Source: Arachis hypogaea
Lineage: Eukaryota > Streptophyta > Magnoliopsida > Fabales > Fabaceae
Reading direction: 5' to 3'
Length of the DNA: 64,000 nt
Assembly: GCF_003086295.3 (NCBI RefSeq)
Contig: NC_092038.1
Span: 101,277,837-101,341,836 of the forward strand
Part shown: positions 11,038 through 21,860 of the stretch, piece by piece
How positions within the stretch are numbered: position 1 is the stretch's first letter
How the letters are laid out: each line of letters starts with the position of its first letter
Translations under genes and position numbers: made by a program
The notes under the pieces: model-generated
Told to the model about the DNA's origin: nothing
What the model saw: the letters and a program-made list of their open reading frames with translations, nothing else
The model's database searches: none

Positions 11038-11055
11038 TGGCGCTGTTGCCGGGGA
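11038..11055 (+). other. Primer-binding site of B1
   Basis: TGGCGCTGTTGCCGGGGA just after LTR-a1, a one-base variant of the tRNA-Asp-type primer site used by plant Athila/Tat elements. Confidence 0.8.
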
Positions 11056-11150
11056 GCTGCAACAGTGTGCTAGTTTATTGATTGGCATTGATTTAATTGC
11101 AATTTTTCTTTTTAATTTTGTTACCATGAGCTGTACGTTTTTCTCGTTAA

Positions 11151-12535
11151 ATGACGCGTTCACTTCCTGATCCAAGCTTGCCAGCATTTAACCCTGAGAT
11201 TGAGAGAACTATTTCACGTGTAAGGCAAGCTCGGCGTCGGCGAGTCCTCTTTGAGGACGAACCTGAACCGTCATCTAAGGAAGAAACAAGCTCCCTTTCT
11301 ACTGATCCAGTTGATTTACGTGCAGGTAACATGACAGCACCTAGGAGAGTCACTATCCAGGAGGAAGGAGCCCCTGATTTTACGCTCCAACCATTCCAGG
11401 CACACCACCCAGCAGTAGCTGTAGATTTTGAAATAAAGTCTTCACTACTCAACTTGATGCCCAAGTTTCATGGCTTACCTGCTCAAGAGCCTATCAAACA
11501 CCTGAGGAATTTTCAGTCTGCTTGTTCTACTGTCAAGCGTAATGGAACTGATGAGATCTCCATTCAGTCTCTTGAGGGAAAGGCAAGAAAGTGGTACTAT
11601 ACTCAACCCGGAACAACTGTATTCAACTGGGATATACTTAGAAGATAATTTTTGGAGAAATTCTTTCCAGCTGAGGTTGCCGATAAACTGAGGAAAGACA
11701 TGTCCATGATCGTTCAGGATGAATTTGAAACTCTCTATGAATACTTGGAACGCTTCAATAATCTTCTAGAAGCATGTTTGTACCATATGATTGACAAGAT
11801 AGTATTGCTCGGTTACTTTACACAGGGCTTGAAATCTCAAGATAGAACCACATTGAAAGGTGCTAGCAATGGGTCTATGAAAAAGTAGAAGACTATAGAA
11901 GAAGCATGGCAATTGATCAGCGACTTAGCCAAATCTACCAGAAATCACAGACAGAAACAAGGCCGGTCAAGAGCTATTGCAGAGGTATCCACTAGTAAAG
12001 AGACTACTGCTATAGCTCAGAGCTTATGTGAAATAACTAACTTGCTGAAGCAGATGCAGCTAAATCAACAACAACCACAGCAAGTTCAGCCATCTACACC
12101 ACAGCACAACCAGCAGTTGGTTCCACAAAGAGTATGCGAAATTTGTGCAGATTACAGTCACTATACCGATGAGTGTCCACAACTCCAACCGGAATACAAC
12201 ACTGTAGCAGCCACTCATAACTTTCATGACGCCTTAATCAAGGGTACAATCAAGGTGGCGGCTATAACCAAGGATGGCAGGATAACTCTAACTAAGGTTG
12301 GAGAGACAATTCTAACCAGGGTTAGAGGGACAATCATAACAGAGGAGGCAGAGATAACAATGGAAATCAAAGGTGGAATAACAATAACAACTTCAGGCAG
12401 CAGAATTAGAATCAGGCCTACAGAGCACCTCATCTCAGACAGCCTCAAAATTCTCAGCAAACCTCTCAGATCACTTATCCCTCTTCATCCCCTAATGATG
12501 AGTTACTACAAGCCATTGATCGGAGACAACAGGCT
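11151..12535 (+). pseudogene. gag of Athila-type element B1
   Basis: Starts MTRSLPDPSLPAFNPEIERT after a leader of about 95 bp. The order is an R-rich N-terminus, the capsid domain (SSLLNLMPKFHGLPAQEP, SLEGKARKWYY, KFFPAEVADKLR, YLERFNNLL), a Q-rich linker, and a CCHC zinc knuckle CEICADYSHYTDEC (about 12140-12180). A glycine/asparagine-rich nucleocapsid tail follows. It is inactivated by TAA 11646, TAG 11886, a 1-nt loss near 12229, then TAA 12293, TAG 12323 and TAG 12407. Most of these stops are one C-to-T step from a glutamine codon. The gag flows without a break into the protease region, as usual for this lineage. Confidence 0.88.
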
Positions 12536-14864
12536 ATGGAAAATAACTTTAATGCAACTCTGAATGGTTTGACTTCTACTTTGCAAGCCCTTGTCTCACA
12601 GGTTGGATCACTGACCAACTCCAACAACCAGTCCTCAAGCTTTGGTGGACTCCCCTCTCAACCATTACCCAACCCAAAGGGTGGAATTAATGCCATCACC
12701 CTAAGGTCCGGAACCACATTGCAAGAGAGGAATCAGGAAGAGCCAAATCCACCTGAACATGCCTCAACTGAAGAGGTAGTGGAAATAGAAGATGTTGAAG
12801 AAGAGAAAAGCATGCAAGACATGGCTGAAGGAGAAGACGCCAAATCACAGAAAGAAGCACCAAAGGGCACTATAGAGGATGCTGTTCCTATTCCATTTCC
12901 ACAACTTGCAAGGAAGCCCAAGAAGCAGTTGGAACATGATCCCAAAATGGTAGAAATATTCAAAAAGGTTGAGGTAACTATTCCCCTTTTTGATGTCATT
13001 CAACAGGTACCTAAATATGCAAAGTTTCTAAAAGATTTGTGCATACATAAAGACAAAATTAATGAATTAGAAACTATTCCTTTAGGTAGTTCTATATCTA
13101 CTTTAATGGGAAATATACCTAAAAAATGTAGTGACCCAGGTCCATGCATGGTTAACTGTACCATTGGAGGTGTGATATTTTCTGACTGCATGTGTGATTT
13201 AGGAGCATGTGTTAGTATAATGCCTTTATATGTATATGATGTTTTGAGGCTCCCTCCCTTAAAAAGGTCGGCAGTTTGTTTTGTGTTAGCATATAAAAGT
13301 ATTATTACAGTGGCTGGAGTTGCTGAAGATGTATTACTGGGTATCAAAGGTCTCACTTTCCCCATTGATTTTTACATCCTGGAGATACCCCAAAATGACT
13401 CAGAGAAGCCATCATCAATCCTACTCGGAAGACCTTTCTTGAAGACCTTGAAGTTCAAATTAGATGCTTTTGCAGGCATATACTCTTTTGAAATAGGCGG
13501 CCGAGTAGTAAGCTTCAATCTGAATGGAGTTATGAAGCACCCTTCAGAAGACCGTTCTATCTTCTAGTGTGACATCATAGATGAAATCGTAGCTGAAGTT
13601 CACCAGGAAGAGTTTGAAGATAAGCACATAGGATAAGGTCCAAGTGTGGGGAATTCCGAGGACAATGTAGGTACTCTACCACTGCCACTAGTTCCAAATA
13701 ATCCAGAGCCATACCATGAATAGAAGTTAGAATTGAAACCCCTCCCTCCACACCTCAAATATGCTTACCTCGAGGACAAGTAGAAGTTTCCAATTATCAT
13801 TGCACGGGACCTCACTTCTCAGCAGGAAGAGCAGTTACTTAGTGTGCTGAGGAAGCACAAGAAAGCAATTGGGTGGAGTTTAGCAGACATAGTAGGCATC
13901 GACCCTCAAGTTTGTGAGCACAGGATATTTTTAGAAGAAGGAGCAAGACCTGTTCGTCAATACCAAAGAAGACTGAACCTCACTATTTTAGAGGTTGTCA
14001 AGAAGGAAGTGACCAGACTATTAGAGGCAGGTATTATCTACCCCATCTCAGATAGTGAATGGGTGAGCCCAGTACAAGTGGTGCCCAAGAAGTCTGGAAT
14101 CACTACAGTGAAGAATGAGCATGGAGAGCTCATAGCAACCAGAGTACAGAACGCCTAGAGGGTCTGCATTGATTACCAGCGTCTCAACCAAGCTACTCGT
14201 AAGGATCACTACCCTCTTCCATTCATTGATCAAATGCTGGATCGCCTGTCAGGTAAATCACATTATTGCTTTTTAGATGGTTACACAGGCTATTTCCAGA
14301 TTCATATAGCTCCTGAGGATCAGGAAAAGACTACCTTTACCTGTCCTTTTGAGACTTATGGTTACAAGAGAATGCCCTTTGGCCTATGCAATACACCAGC
14401 TACTTTCCAAAGGTGCATGATGAGTCTTTTCTCTTATCTTATTGAGGACTGTATGGAGGTTTTTATGGATGATTTTAGCGTTTATGGTGATTCTTTTAAC
14501 CTTTGCTTGGATAGTTTATCTAGAGTATTAGATAGATGTGTCAGTACAAACCTTGTATTGAATTTTGAAAAATGTCATTTTATGGTAAGACAAGGAATTG
14601 TACTGGGAGATGTTGTGTCTAATACTGGTATTTCTATAGATCCATCAAAGGTAGATGTTATTTCTAGTTTGCCTTACCCCTCCTCTGTGAGGGAAGTCCG
14701 TTCATTCCTTGGACATGCAGGTTTTTACCGAAGATTCATTAAGGACTTTAGTAAGGTAGCACTTCCCCTATCCAGACTACTGCAAAAGGATATTGAATTC
14801 GAGTTCAGTGAGGATTGCAAAAAAGCGTTTGATAAGCTAAAAACCGCCCTGACTCAAGCGTTTA
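12536..14864 (+). pseudogene. B1 pol: protease and reverse transcriptase
   Basis: One frame from 12536. It holds the NAITLRSGTTL linker, an acidic segment, the retropepsin domain (CMCDLGACVSIMPL, then ILLGRPFLKTLKFKLDAFAG), and RT from about 13840. RT landmarks are PVRQYQRRLN, VCIDYQRLNQATRKDHYPLP, YTGYFQIHIAP, MPFGLCNTPATFQRCM and the catalytic VFMDDF at 14459-14476. Stops at 13565, 13634, 13721, 13781 and 14156 all lie in this frame. Each is one transition from Gln or Trp. The sequence breaks after KLKTALTQA at about 14860, where C2 is inserted, and resumes at 20675 with about 15-18 codons missing. Enzyme function is lost. Confidence 0.9.
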
Positions 14865-16347
14865 AAATTGAGGGACCTGGGCAAAAATCTGATTCAGAGG
14901 CTGAAAAGGGCTGCAGATGCTGTTGGATTCTGACCTCCCTATACTCGAAGTGGATTTTCTGGAGCTACAGAAGCCCAATTGGTGCGCTCTCAATTGCATT
15001 GGAAAGTAAACATATAGGGCTTTCCAGAAATATATAATAGTCCATACTTTGTCTGAGATTTGATGGCCCAAACAGGCATTCTAAGTCAGCTTCAGAATTC
15101 CCGGCGTTAAACGCCGGAACTGGCACAAAAGTGGGAGTTAAACGCCCAAACTGGCACAGAAGCTGGCGTTTAACTCCAAGAAAAGTCTCTACACATGGAA
15201 GCTTCAATGCTCAGCCCAAGCACACACCAAGTGGGCCCAAAAGTGGATTTTTTCGTCATTTACTCATTTCTGTAAACCCTAGGCTACTAGTTCTCTATAA
15301 ATAGGACCTTTTGCTATTGTATTTGGGGGATCTTTCAATCTTCGGATCATCTTTTGATCATGTTTTTATGATTGAACCCTCTTTGGGAGGCTGGCCATTT
15401 GGCCATGCCTAGACCTTGTTCTTATGTATTTTCAACGGTAGAGTTTCTACACACTATAGATTAAGGTGTGGAGCTCTGCTGTACCTCGAGTATTAATGCA
15501 ATTACTATTGTTCTTCTATTCAATTCAGCTTATTCTTGTTCTAAGATATCACTTGTTCCTCAACTTGATGAATGTGATGATCCGTGACACTCATCATCAT
15601 TCTCACCTATGAACGTGTGTCTGACAACCACCTCCGTTCTACCTCAGATTGAGTGGATATCTCTTGGATTCCTTAATCAGAATCTTCATGGTATAAGCTA
15701 GAATCCATTGGCGGCCATTCTTGAGAATCCGGAAGGTCTAAACCTTGTCTGTGGTATTCTGAGTAGGATTCAGGGATTGAATAACTGTGACGAGCTTTAA
15801 ACTCGTGATTGTGGGGCGTTAGTGACAGACGCAAAAGAATCACTAGATTCTATTCCGACATGATCGAGAACCGACATATGAACAGCCATGCTGTGACAGA
15901 GCGCGTTGAACATTTTCACTGAGAGGACAGGGCTGTAGCCATTGACAACGGTGATGCCCAACATACAGCTTGCCATGGAAAGGAGTAAGAAGGATTGGAT
16001 GAAGACAGTAGGAAAGCAGAGAGACGGAAGGGACAAAGCATCTCCATACGCTTATCTGAAATTCTCACCAATGAATTACATAAGTATCTCTATCTTTATT
16101 TTATGTTTTATTTATCTTTTAATCATTAATCCTCCATAACCATTTGAATCTGCCTGACTGAGATTTACAAGATGACCATAGCTTGCTTCATACCAACAAT
16201 CTCTGTGGGATCGACCCTTACTCGCGTAAGGTTTATTACTTGGATGACCTAGTGCACTTGCTGGTTAGTTGTGCGAAGTTGTGATAAAGAGTTGAGATTG
16301 CAATTGAGCGTACCATGTTGATGGCGCCATTGATGATCACAATTTCG
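14865..16347 (+). repeat. Truncated 5' LTR of C2 (LTR-c)
   Basis: Matches 3' LTR positions from about 19209 to 20670. It contains CCGGCGTTAAACGCCGG at 15101-15117 and a TATA box TATAAATAG at 15296-15304. It also has the terminal block GGGATCGACCC...TTATTACTTGG at about 16208-16243. Confidence 0.88.
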
Positions 16348-16826
16348 TTTAATGCCAGAAAAGGGCAGCAGCCCGGCGTTTAACGCCAGGATTGGCAGAA
16401 AGGGCGTTCTGCACGCCACTTGGTGTAGGGATGAGCTATCCTTGACACCTCAGGATCTGTGGACCCCACAGGATCCCCACCTACCCCACCACTCTCTCTT
16501 TTCTTCACCCATTCACCAATCACCTCAATACCTCTTCCAAAAAAAAAAAAATAACCCCTCACCTATCAAATCCCACCATTCTCTTCACCACTCACATCCA
16601 TCCTTCATAAAACCCCACCTACCCTACTATCCAAATTCAAACCACTTTCCCTCCCAAACCCACCCGTAATGGCCGAACCCTACCCCTCTCTCCACCCCTA
16701 TATAAACCCTTCTTCACTCCTTTATTTTCACACGAGCTAAACACTACTTCTCCCCCTCAGCCGAACCACAAAAGCCCCCTCCATCTCTTCTATTTCTTCT
16801 TCTTCTACTCTTTTCTTTCCTCTTTG
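16348..16826 (+). other. Non-coding internal DNA of C2
   Basis: Begins with one GGCGTTTAACGCC palindrome (about 16375-16390), then becomes strongly pyrimidine-rich (C/T, cccacc and ttcttc runs). It is homologous to the minus-strand region 4200-4600 of A2. No gene is seen. Confidence 0.7.
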
Positions 16827-16862
16827 GCTCGAGGACGAGCAAACCTTCTAAGTTTGGTGTGG
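16827..16862 (+). promoter_or_regulatory. AGGA stem-loop and PPT-like tract upstream of C2 ORF
   Basis: Stem GCTCG (16827-16831), loop AGGA, stem CGAGC (16836-16840), an 8-nt spacer, then TAAGTTTGGTGTGG (16849-16862). This is an internal copy of the signal found at the 3' LTR (19006-19042). The ORF starts 31 bp downstream. Confidence 0.65.
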
Positions 16863-16893
16863 TAAAAGCGTTGATTTTTTTTCATAACCATTT

Positions 16894-18038
16894 ATGGCAC
16901 CTAAGGCCGGAGAAACCTCTAGAAAGAGGAAAGGGAAGGAAAAAGCTTCCACCTCCGAGTCATGAGAGATGGAGAGATTCATCTCAAGGGTGCATCAAGA
17001 CCACTTCTATGAAGTTGTGGCCATGAAGAAGGTGATCCCCGAGGTCACTTTCAAACTCAAAAAGAGTGAATATCCTGAGATCCGACATGAGGTCCGAAGA
17101 AGAGGTTGGGAAGTTCTTACCAACCCCATTCAACAAGTCGGAATCTTAATGGTTCAAGAGTTCTATGCCAATGCATGGATCACCAAGAACCATGATCAAA
17201 GTGTGAACCCAGACCCAAAGAATTGGCTTACAATGGTTCGGGAAAAATGCTTAGATTTTAGTCCGAAAAATGTAAGGTTGGCATTCAACTTGCCCATGAT
17301 GCAAGGAGATGAACACCCCTACACTAGAAGGGTCAACTTTGATCAAAGGTTGGACCAAGTCCTCATAGACATTTGTGAACAGGGCGCTCAATGGAAGAGA
17401 GATTCAAGAGGGAAGCCGGTTCAACTGAGAAGGCATGACCTCAAGCCCGTGGCTAGGGATGGTTGGAGTTTATCCAACGCTCAATCATTCCCACTAGCAA
17501 CCGGTCCGAAGCTACTATAGACCAGGATATCATGATTCATAGCATCATGATTGGAGAGGAAGTAGAAGTTCATGAGATTATATCCCAAGAACTTTATAAG
17601 GTTGCGGACAAGTCCTCTACCTTGGCAAGGGTAGCCTTCCCTCATCTCATTTGTCACCTCTGTAATTCAGTTGGAATTAACATAGAGGGAGACATCCTTA
17701 TTGATGAGGACAAGCCCATCACTAAGAAGAGGATGGAGCAAACAAGAGATCCCACTCATGGACATGAGGAAATTCCTCATCATGAAATCCCTGAGATGCC
17801 TCAAGGGATGCACTTTCCTCCACAAAACTATTGGGAGCAAATCAACACCTCCCTAGGAGAATTGAGTTCCAACATGGGACAACTAAGGGTGGAGCACCAA
17901 GAATATTCCATCCTCCTCCATGAAAATAGAGAAGATCAAAGAATCATGAGAGAGGAGCAACAAAGGCAAGGAAGAGACATTGAGGAGCTCAAGCACTCCA
18001 TAAGATCTTCAAGAGGAAGAACAAGCCACCATCACTAA
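16894..18038 (+). pseudogene. Plant-transposon extra ORF (PF20167-like) of C2
   Basis: Starts MAPKAGETSRKRKGKEKAS and ends ...RTSHHH. It is the sister of 2953-4106 and keeps FYANAWITKNHDQ, WLTMVREKCLDFSPKNVRL, LPMMQGDEHPYTRRVNFDQR and the charged C-terminal helix region (EEQQRQGRDIEELKHS). It is broken by TGA at 16963, where A2 has TGG, and by a one-base loss in a G run near 17457 that shifts the frame. The protein is about 380 residues, with no transmembrane segment or known catalytic motif visible. It is the only protein C2 could make. Function unknown. Confidence 0.78.
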
Positions 18039-19005
18039 GGTGGACCTGTTCTTTAATCTCCTTGTTCTTTATTTTTCTGTTTTTCAAAAATTATGCTTTA
18101 TATTTTATTTATGTCCTATGAATCCATCACCTTTCTTAAATGAAAAATGTTCTTAATTGAAAAAGAGAAGAATTGCATGAATTTTGAATTTTATAACAGA
18201 TTAATTATTTTGATGTGGTGGCAATACTTTTGACTTCTGAATGTATGCTTGAACAGTGCATATGTCTTTTGAATTTGTTGTTCATGAATGATAAAATTAT
18301 TGGCTCTTGAAAGAATGATGAAAAAGGAGACATGTTACTGAGGATCTGAAAAATCATAAAAATGATTCTTGAAGCAAGAAAAAGCAGTGAATTCAAAAAA
18401 AAAAGAGCAAGCAGAAAAAGGCAATAGCCCTTTAAACCAAAAGGCAAGGATAATAAAAAGGATCCAAGGCTTTGAGCATCAGTGGATAGGAGGGCCTACA
18501 GGAATAACATCCTGGCCTAAGCGGCTAAACCAAGCTGTCCCTAACCCGTGCTTGTGGCGTGAAGGTGTCAAGTGAAAACTTGAGACTAAGCGGTTAAAGT
18601 CGTGATCCGAAGCAAAAGAGTGTGCTTAAGAACCCTGGACACCTCTAATTGGGGACTCTAGCAAAGCTGAGTCACAATCTGAAAAGGTTCACCCAGTTAT
18701 GTGTCTGTGGCATGGATGTATCCGGTGGTAATATTGGAAAACAGAGTGCTTTGGGCCACAGCCAAGACTCATAAAGTAGCTGTGTTCAAGAATCATCATA
18801 CTTAACTAGGAGAATCAATAACACTATCCAGATTCTGAGTTCCTATAGAAGCCAATCATTCTGAACTTCAAAGGATAAAGTGAGATGCCAAAACTGTTCA
18901 GAGGCAAAAAGCTAAAAGCCCCGCTCATCTAATTAATACTGATCTTCATAGATGTTTTTGGAATTCATTGTATATTCTTTTCTTTTTATCCTGTTTGATT
19001 TTCAA
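18039..19005 (+). other. 3' non-coding region of C2
   Basis: No ORF of note. It contains two similar blocks about 70 bp apart (cctaagcggctaaacc near 18517 and actaagcggttaaagtc near 18585), which could be part of a folded RNA. The rest is A/T-rich and leads to the PPT. Confidence 0.6.
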
Positions 19006-19042
19006 TTGCTTGGGGACAAACAACAATTTAAGTTTGGTGTTG
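19006..19042 (+). promoter_or_regulatory. Stem-loop and polypurine-type tract before C2 3' LTR
   Basis: TTGCTTG, loop GGGA, CAAACAA (6 of 7 pairs), a 5-nt spacer, then TAAGTTTGGTGTTG, directly followed by the LTR start TGATGAGCGG. The position marks it as the plus-strand primer region. Confidence 0.7.
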
Positions 19043-20674
19043 TGATGAGCGGATAATTTATACGCTTTTTGGCGTTGTTTTTAGTATGCTTTTAGTATGT
19101 TTTAGTTAGTTTTTATTATATTTTTATTAGTTTTTATTTAAAATTCACTATTCTAGACTTTACTATGATTTTGTATATTTCTCTGTGATTTCAGGTATTT
19201 TCTGGCTGAAATTGAGGGACCTGAGCAAAAATCTGATTCAGAGGCTGAAAAGGACTGCAGATGCTGTTGGATTCTGACCTCTCTGCACTCGAAGTGGATT
19301 TTCTGGAGCTACATAAACCCAAATTGGCATGCTCTCAATTGCGTTGGAAAGTAGACATCCAGGGCTTTCCAGCAATATATAATAGTTCATATTTTGCCCG
19401 AGATTTGATGGCTCAAACAGGCATTCCAAGTCAGCTTCAGAATTCCCGGCGTTAAACGCCGGAACTGGCACAAAAGTGGGAGTTAAACGCCCAAACTGGC
19501 ACAGAAGCTGGGGTTTAACTCCAAGAAAAGTCTCTACACATGGAAGCTTTAATGCTCAGCCCAAGCACACACCAAGTGGGCCCGGAAGTGGATTTTTACG
19601 TCATTTACTCATTTCTGTAAACCCTAGGCTACTAGTTCTCTATAAATAGGACCTTTTGCTATTGTATTTGGGGGATCATTCAATCTTCGGATCATCTTTT
19701 GATCATGTTTTTATGATTGAACCCTCTTTGGGAGGCTGGCCATTCGGGCATACCTAGACCTTGTTCTTGTGTATTTTCAACGGTAGAGTTTCTACACACC
19801 ATAGATTAAGGTGTGGAGCTCTGCTGTACCTTGAGTATTAATGCAATTAGTATTGTTCTCGTTCTAAGATATCACTTGTTCCTCAACTTGATGAATGTGA
19901 TGATCTGTGACACTCATCATCATTCTCACCTATGAATGTGTGCCTGACAACTACCTCCGTTCTACCTCAGATTGAGTGGATATCTCTTGGATTCCTTAAT
20001 CAGAATCTTCGTGGTATAAGCTAGAATCCATTGGCGGCCATTCTTGAGAATCCGGAAGGTCTAAACCTTGTCTGTGGTATTCTGAGTAGGATTTAGGGAT
20101 TGAATGACTGTGACGAGCTTTAAACTCGTGATTGTGGGGCGTTAGTGACAGACGCAAAAGAATCACTAGATTCTATTCCGACATGATCGAGAACCGACAT
20201 ATGAACAGCCATGCTGTGACAGAGCGCGTTGAACATTTTCACTGAGAGGACAGGACTGTAGCCAATGACAACGGTGATGCCCAACATACAGCTTGCCATG
20301 GAAAGGAGTAAGAAGGATTGGATGAAGACAGTAGGAAAGCAGAGAGACGGAAGGGACAAAGCATCTCCATATGCATATCTGAAATTCTCACCAATGAATT
20401 ACATAAGTATCTCTATCTTTATTTTATGTTTTATTTATCTTTTAATCATTAATCCTCCATAACCATTTGAATCTGCCTGACTGAGATTTACAAGATGACC
20501 ATAGCTTGCTTCATACCAACAATCTCCGTGGGATCGACCCTTACTCGCATAAGGTTTATTACTTGGACGACCCAGTGCACTTGCTGGTTAGTTGTGCGAA
20601 GTTGTGATAAAGAGTTGAGATTGCAATTGAGCGTACCATGTTGATGGCGCCATTGATGATCACAATTTCGTGCA
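19043..20674 (+). repeat. 3' LTR of C2 (LTR-c, 1632 bp)
   Basis: TGATGAGCGGATAATTTATA ... CACAATTTCGTGCA. It has a palindrome cluster at about 19446-19525, a TATA box TATAAATAG at 19641-19649 and the conserved end block near 20525-20590. The same family in minus orientation is at 54437-56099. Confidence 0.92.
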
Positions 20675-21860
20675 CCACTTCCAACCATGCAGTAGGAGCA
20701 GCACTGGCTCAACGTGAAGGTAAAGATCCTTTTGGCATTGCATATGCGTCTAAGACTTTAGACACTGCTCAGTCTAACTACACAACTACTGAAAAAGAGA
20801 TTCTTGCTATTGTTTTTGCTCTAGATAAATTTTGAGCCTATTTACTTGGTACTAAGGTAGTAGTGTATTCATACCACGCAGCTCTAAATTATTTATTACC
20901 TAAAAAAGAATCCAAACCAAGGCTTATACGTTGGATACTGCTACTACAAGAATTTGATTTAGAAATAAAGGATAGGAGTGGTAATCAGAATCTAGTGGCA
21001 GACCACTTGAGTCGCCTTGAACACATTAAGGATGACTCCACTTTTATAGCTGATAATTTTCCATTTGATAACCTACAAGCAGTATCTGAGGTAGTCCCTT
21101 GGTATGCACCTGTAGCTAATTATCTAGTTAGCCGCACTTTTCCTCCACACTTTACTAAGCACCAAAGAGACAAGCTGAAAAGCGAGTCTAAATATTATAT
21201 ATGGGATGACCCATATTTATGGAGATGTGGCGCTGACCAGGTAATTAGAAGGTGTGTGCCTCAATCAGAATTTCAGTCCATTTTAGAGGCCTGTCACTCA
21301 TCTGAGAGTGGAGGACATTTTGGCCCTCAAAGAACAGCTAGAAAAATCTTAGACTGTGGATTCTGGTGGCCCACCATTCTTAAAGACGCTGCTGAATTTT
21401 GTAAATCTTGTCCCCCATGCCAAAGGTTTGGTAATATATCCCAGAGGGATGAAATGCCTCAACAAACTATGCTTTTCTGTGAAATTTTTTATGTTTGGGG
21501 CATTAACTTCATTGGTCCATTTCCAAATTCTAATGGCCACCTCTATATATTGTTAGCTATAGACTATGTTTCTAAATGGGTGGAAGCGATTCCTACCCGT
21601 ACTGATGATGCTAACACTGTTGTTTCCTTTGTTAGAAACCACATTATTTGTCGCTTTGGATCACCACGAGCAATCGTGAGCGATCAAGGCACCCATTTTT
21701 GTAACAGGAGACTAATAGGATTACTGAAGAAGCATGGGATCATTCATAAAATAGCAACAGCCTACCATCCTCAGACTAATGGGTAGGCTGAGGTGTCTAA
21801 CAGAGAGATAAAGCGCATTTTACAGAAGATAGTCAAACCTCATAGAAGAGACTGGAGCAC
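20675..21860 (+). pseudogene. B1 pol: RNase H and integrase N-terminal and core
   Basis: Resumes at SNHAVGAALAQREGK with the RNase H domain ([38 protein letters not shown] region). The integrase HHCC zinc site follows ([10 protein letters not shown] ... CKSCPPCQ). In the integrase core the first catalytic Asp is replaced by Asn ([12 protein letters not shown] at 21505-21507). The second Asp (VSDQGTHF) and the Glu (AEVSNREI) are present. Stops: TGA 20833, one transition from Arg, and TAG 21784, one transition from Gln. The frame is interrupted at RDWST by the solo LTR-b1 and continues at 23405. Confidence 0.9.

Larger units (their letters stand above)
14865..20674 (+). mobile_element. C2: non-autonomous LTR-c element nested in B1 pol
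   Basis: A truncated 5' LTR (14865-16347), a short internal region with one extra ORF, a PPT-like tract and a full 3' LTR (19043-20674), all on the plus strand. The primer site, gag and protease are missing: the 5' LTR ends at ...AATTTCG and passes straight into palindrome DNA. No target duplication is visible, because a deletion removed the first 165 bp or so of the 5' LTR together with some B1 codons. The LTRs are clearly homologous, with scattered substitutions and an indel of about 25 bp near 15515/19857. Confidence 0.85.

Noticed and set aside
18500..18620. tRNA gene
   Set aside because: The AAGCGG blocks do not fit a cloverleaf with a T-arm and acceptor stem.
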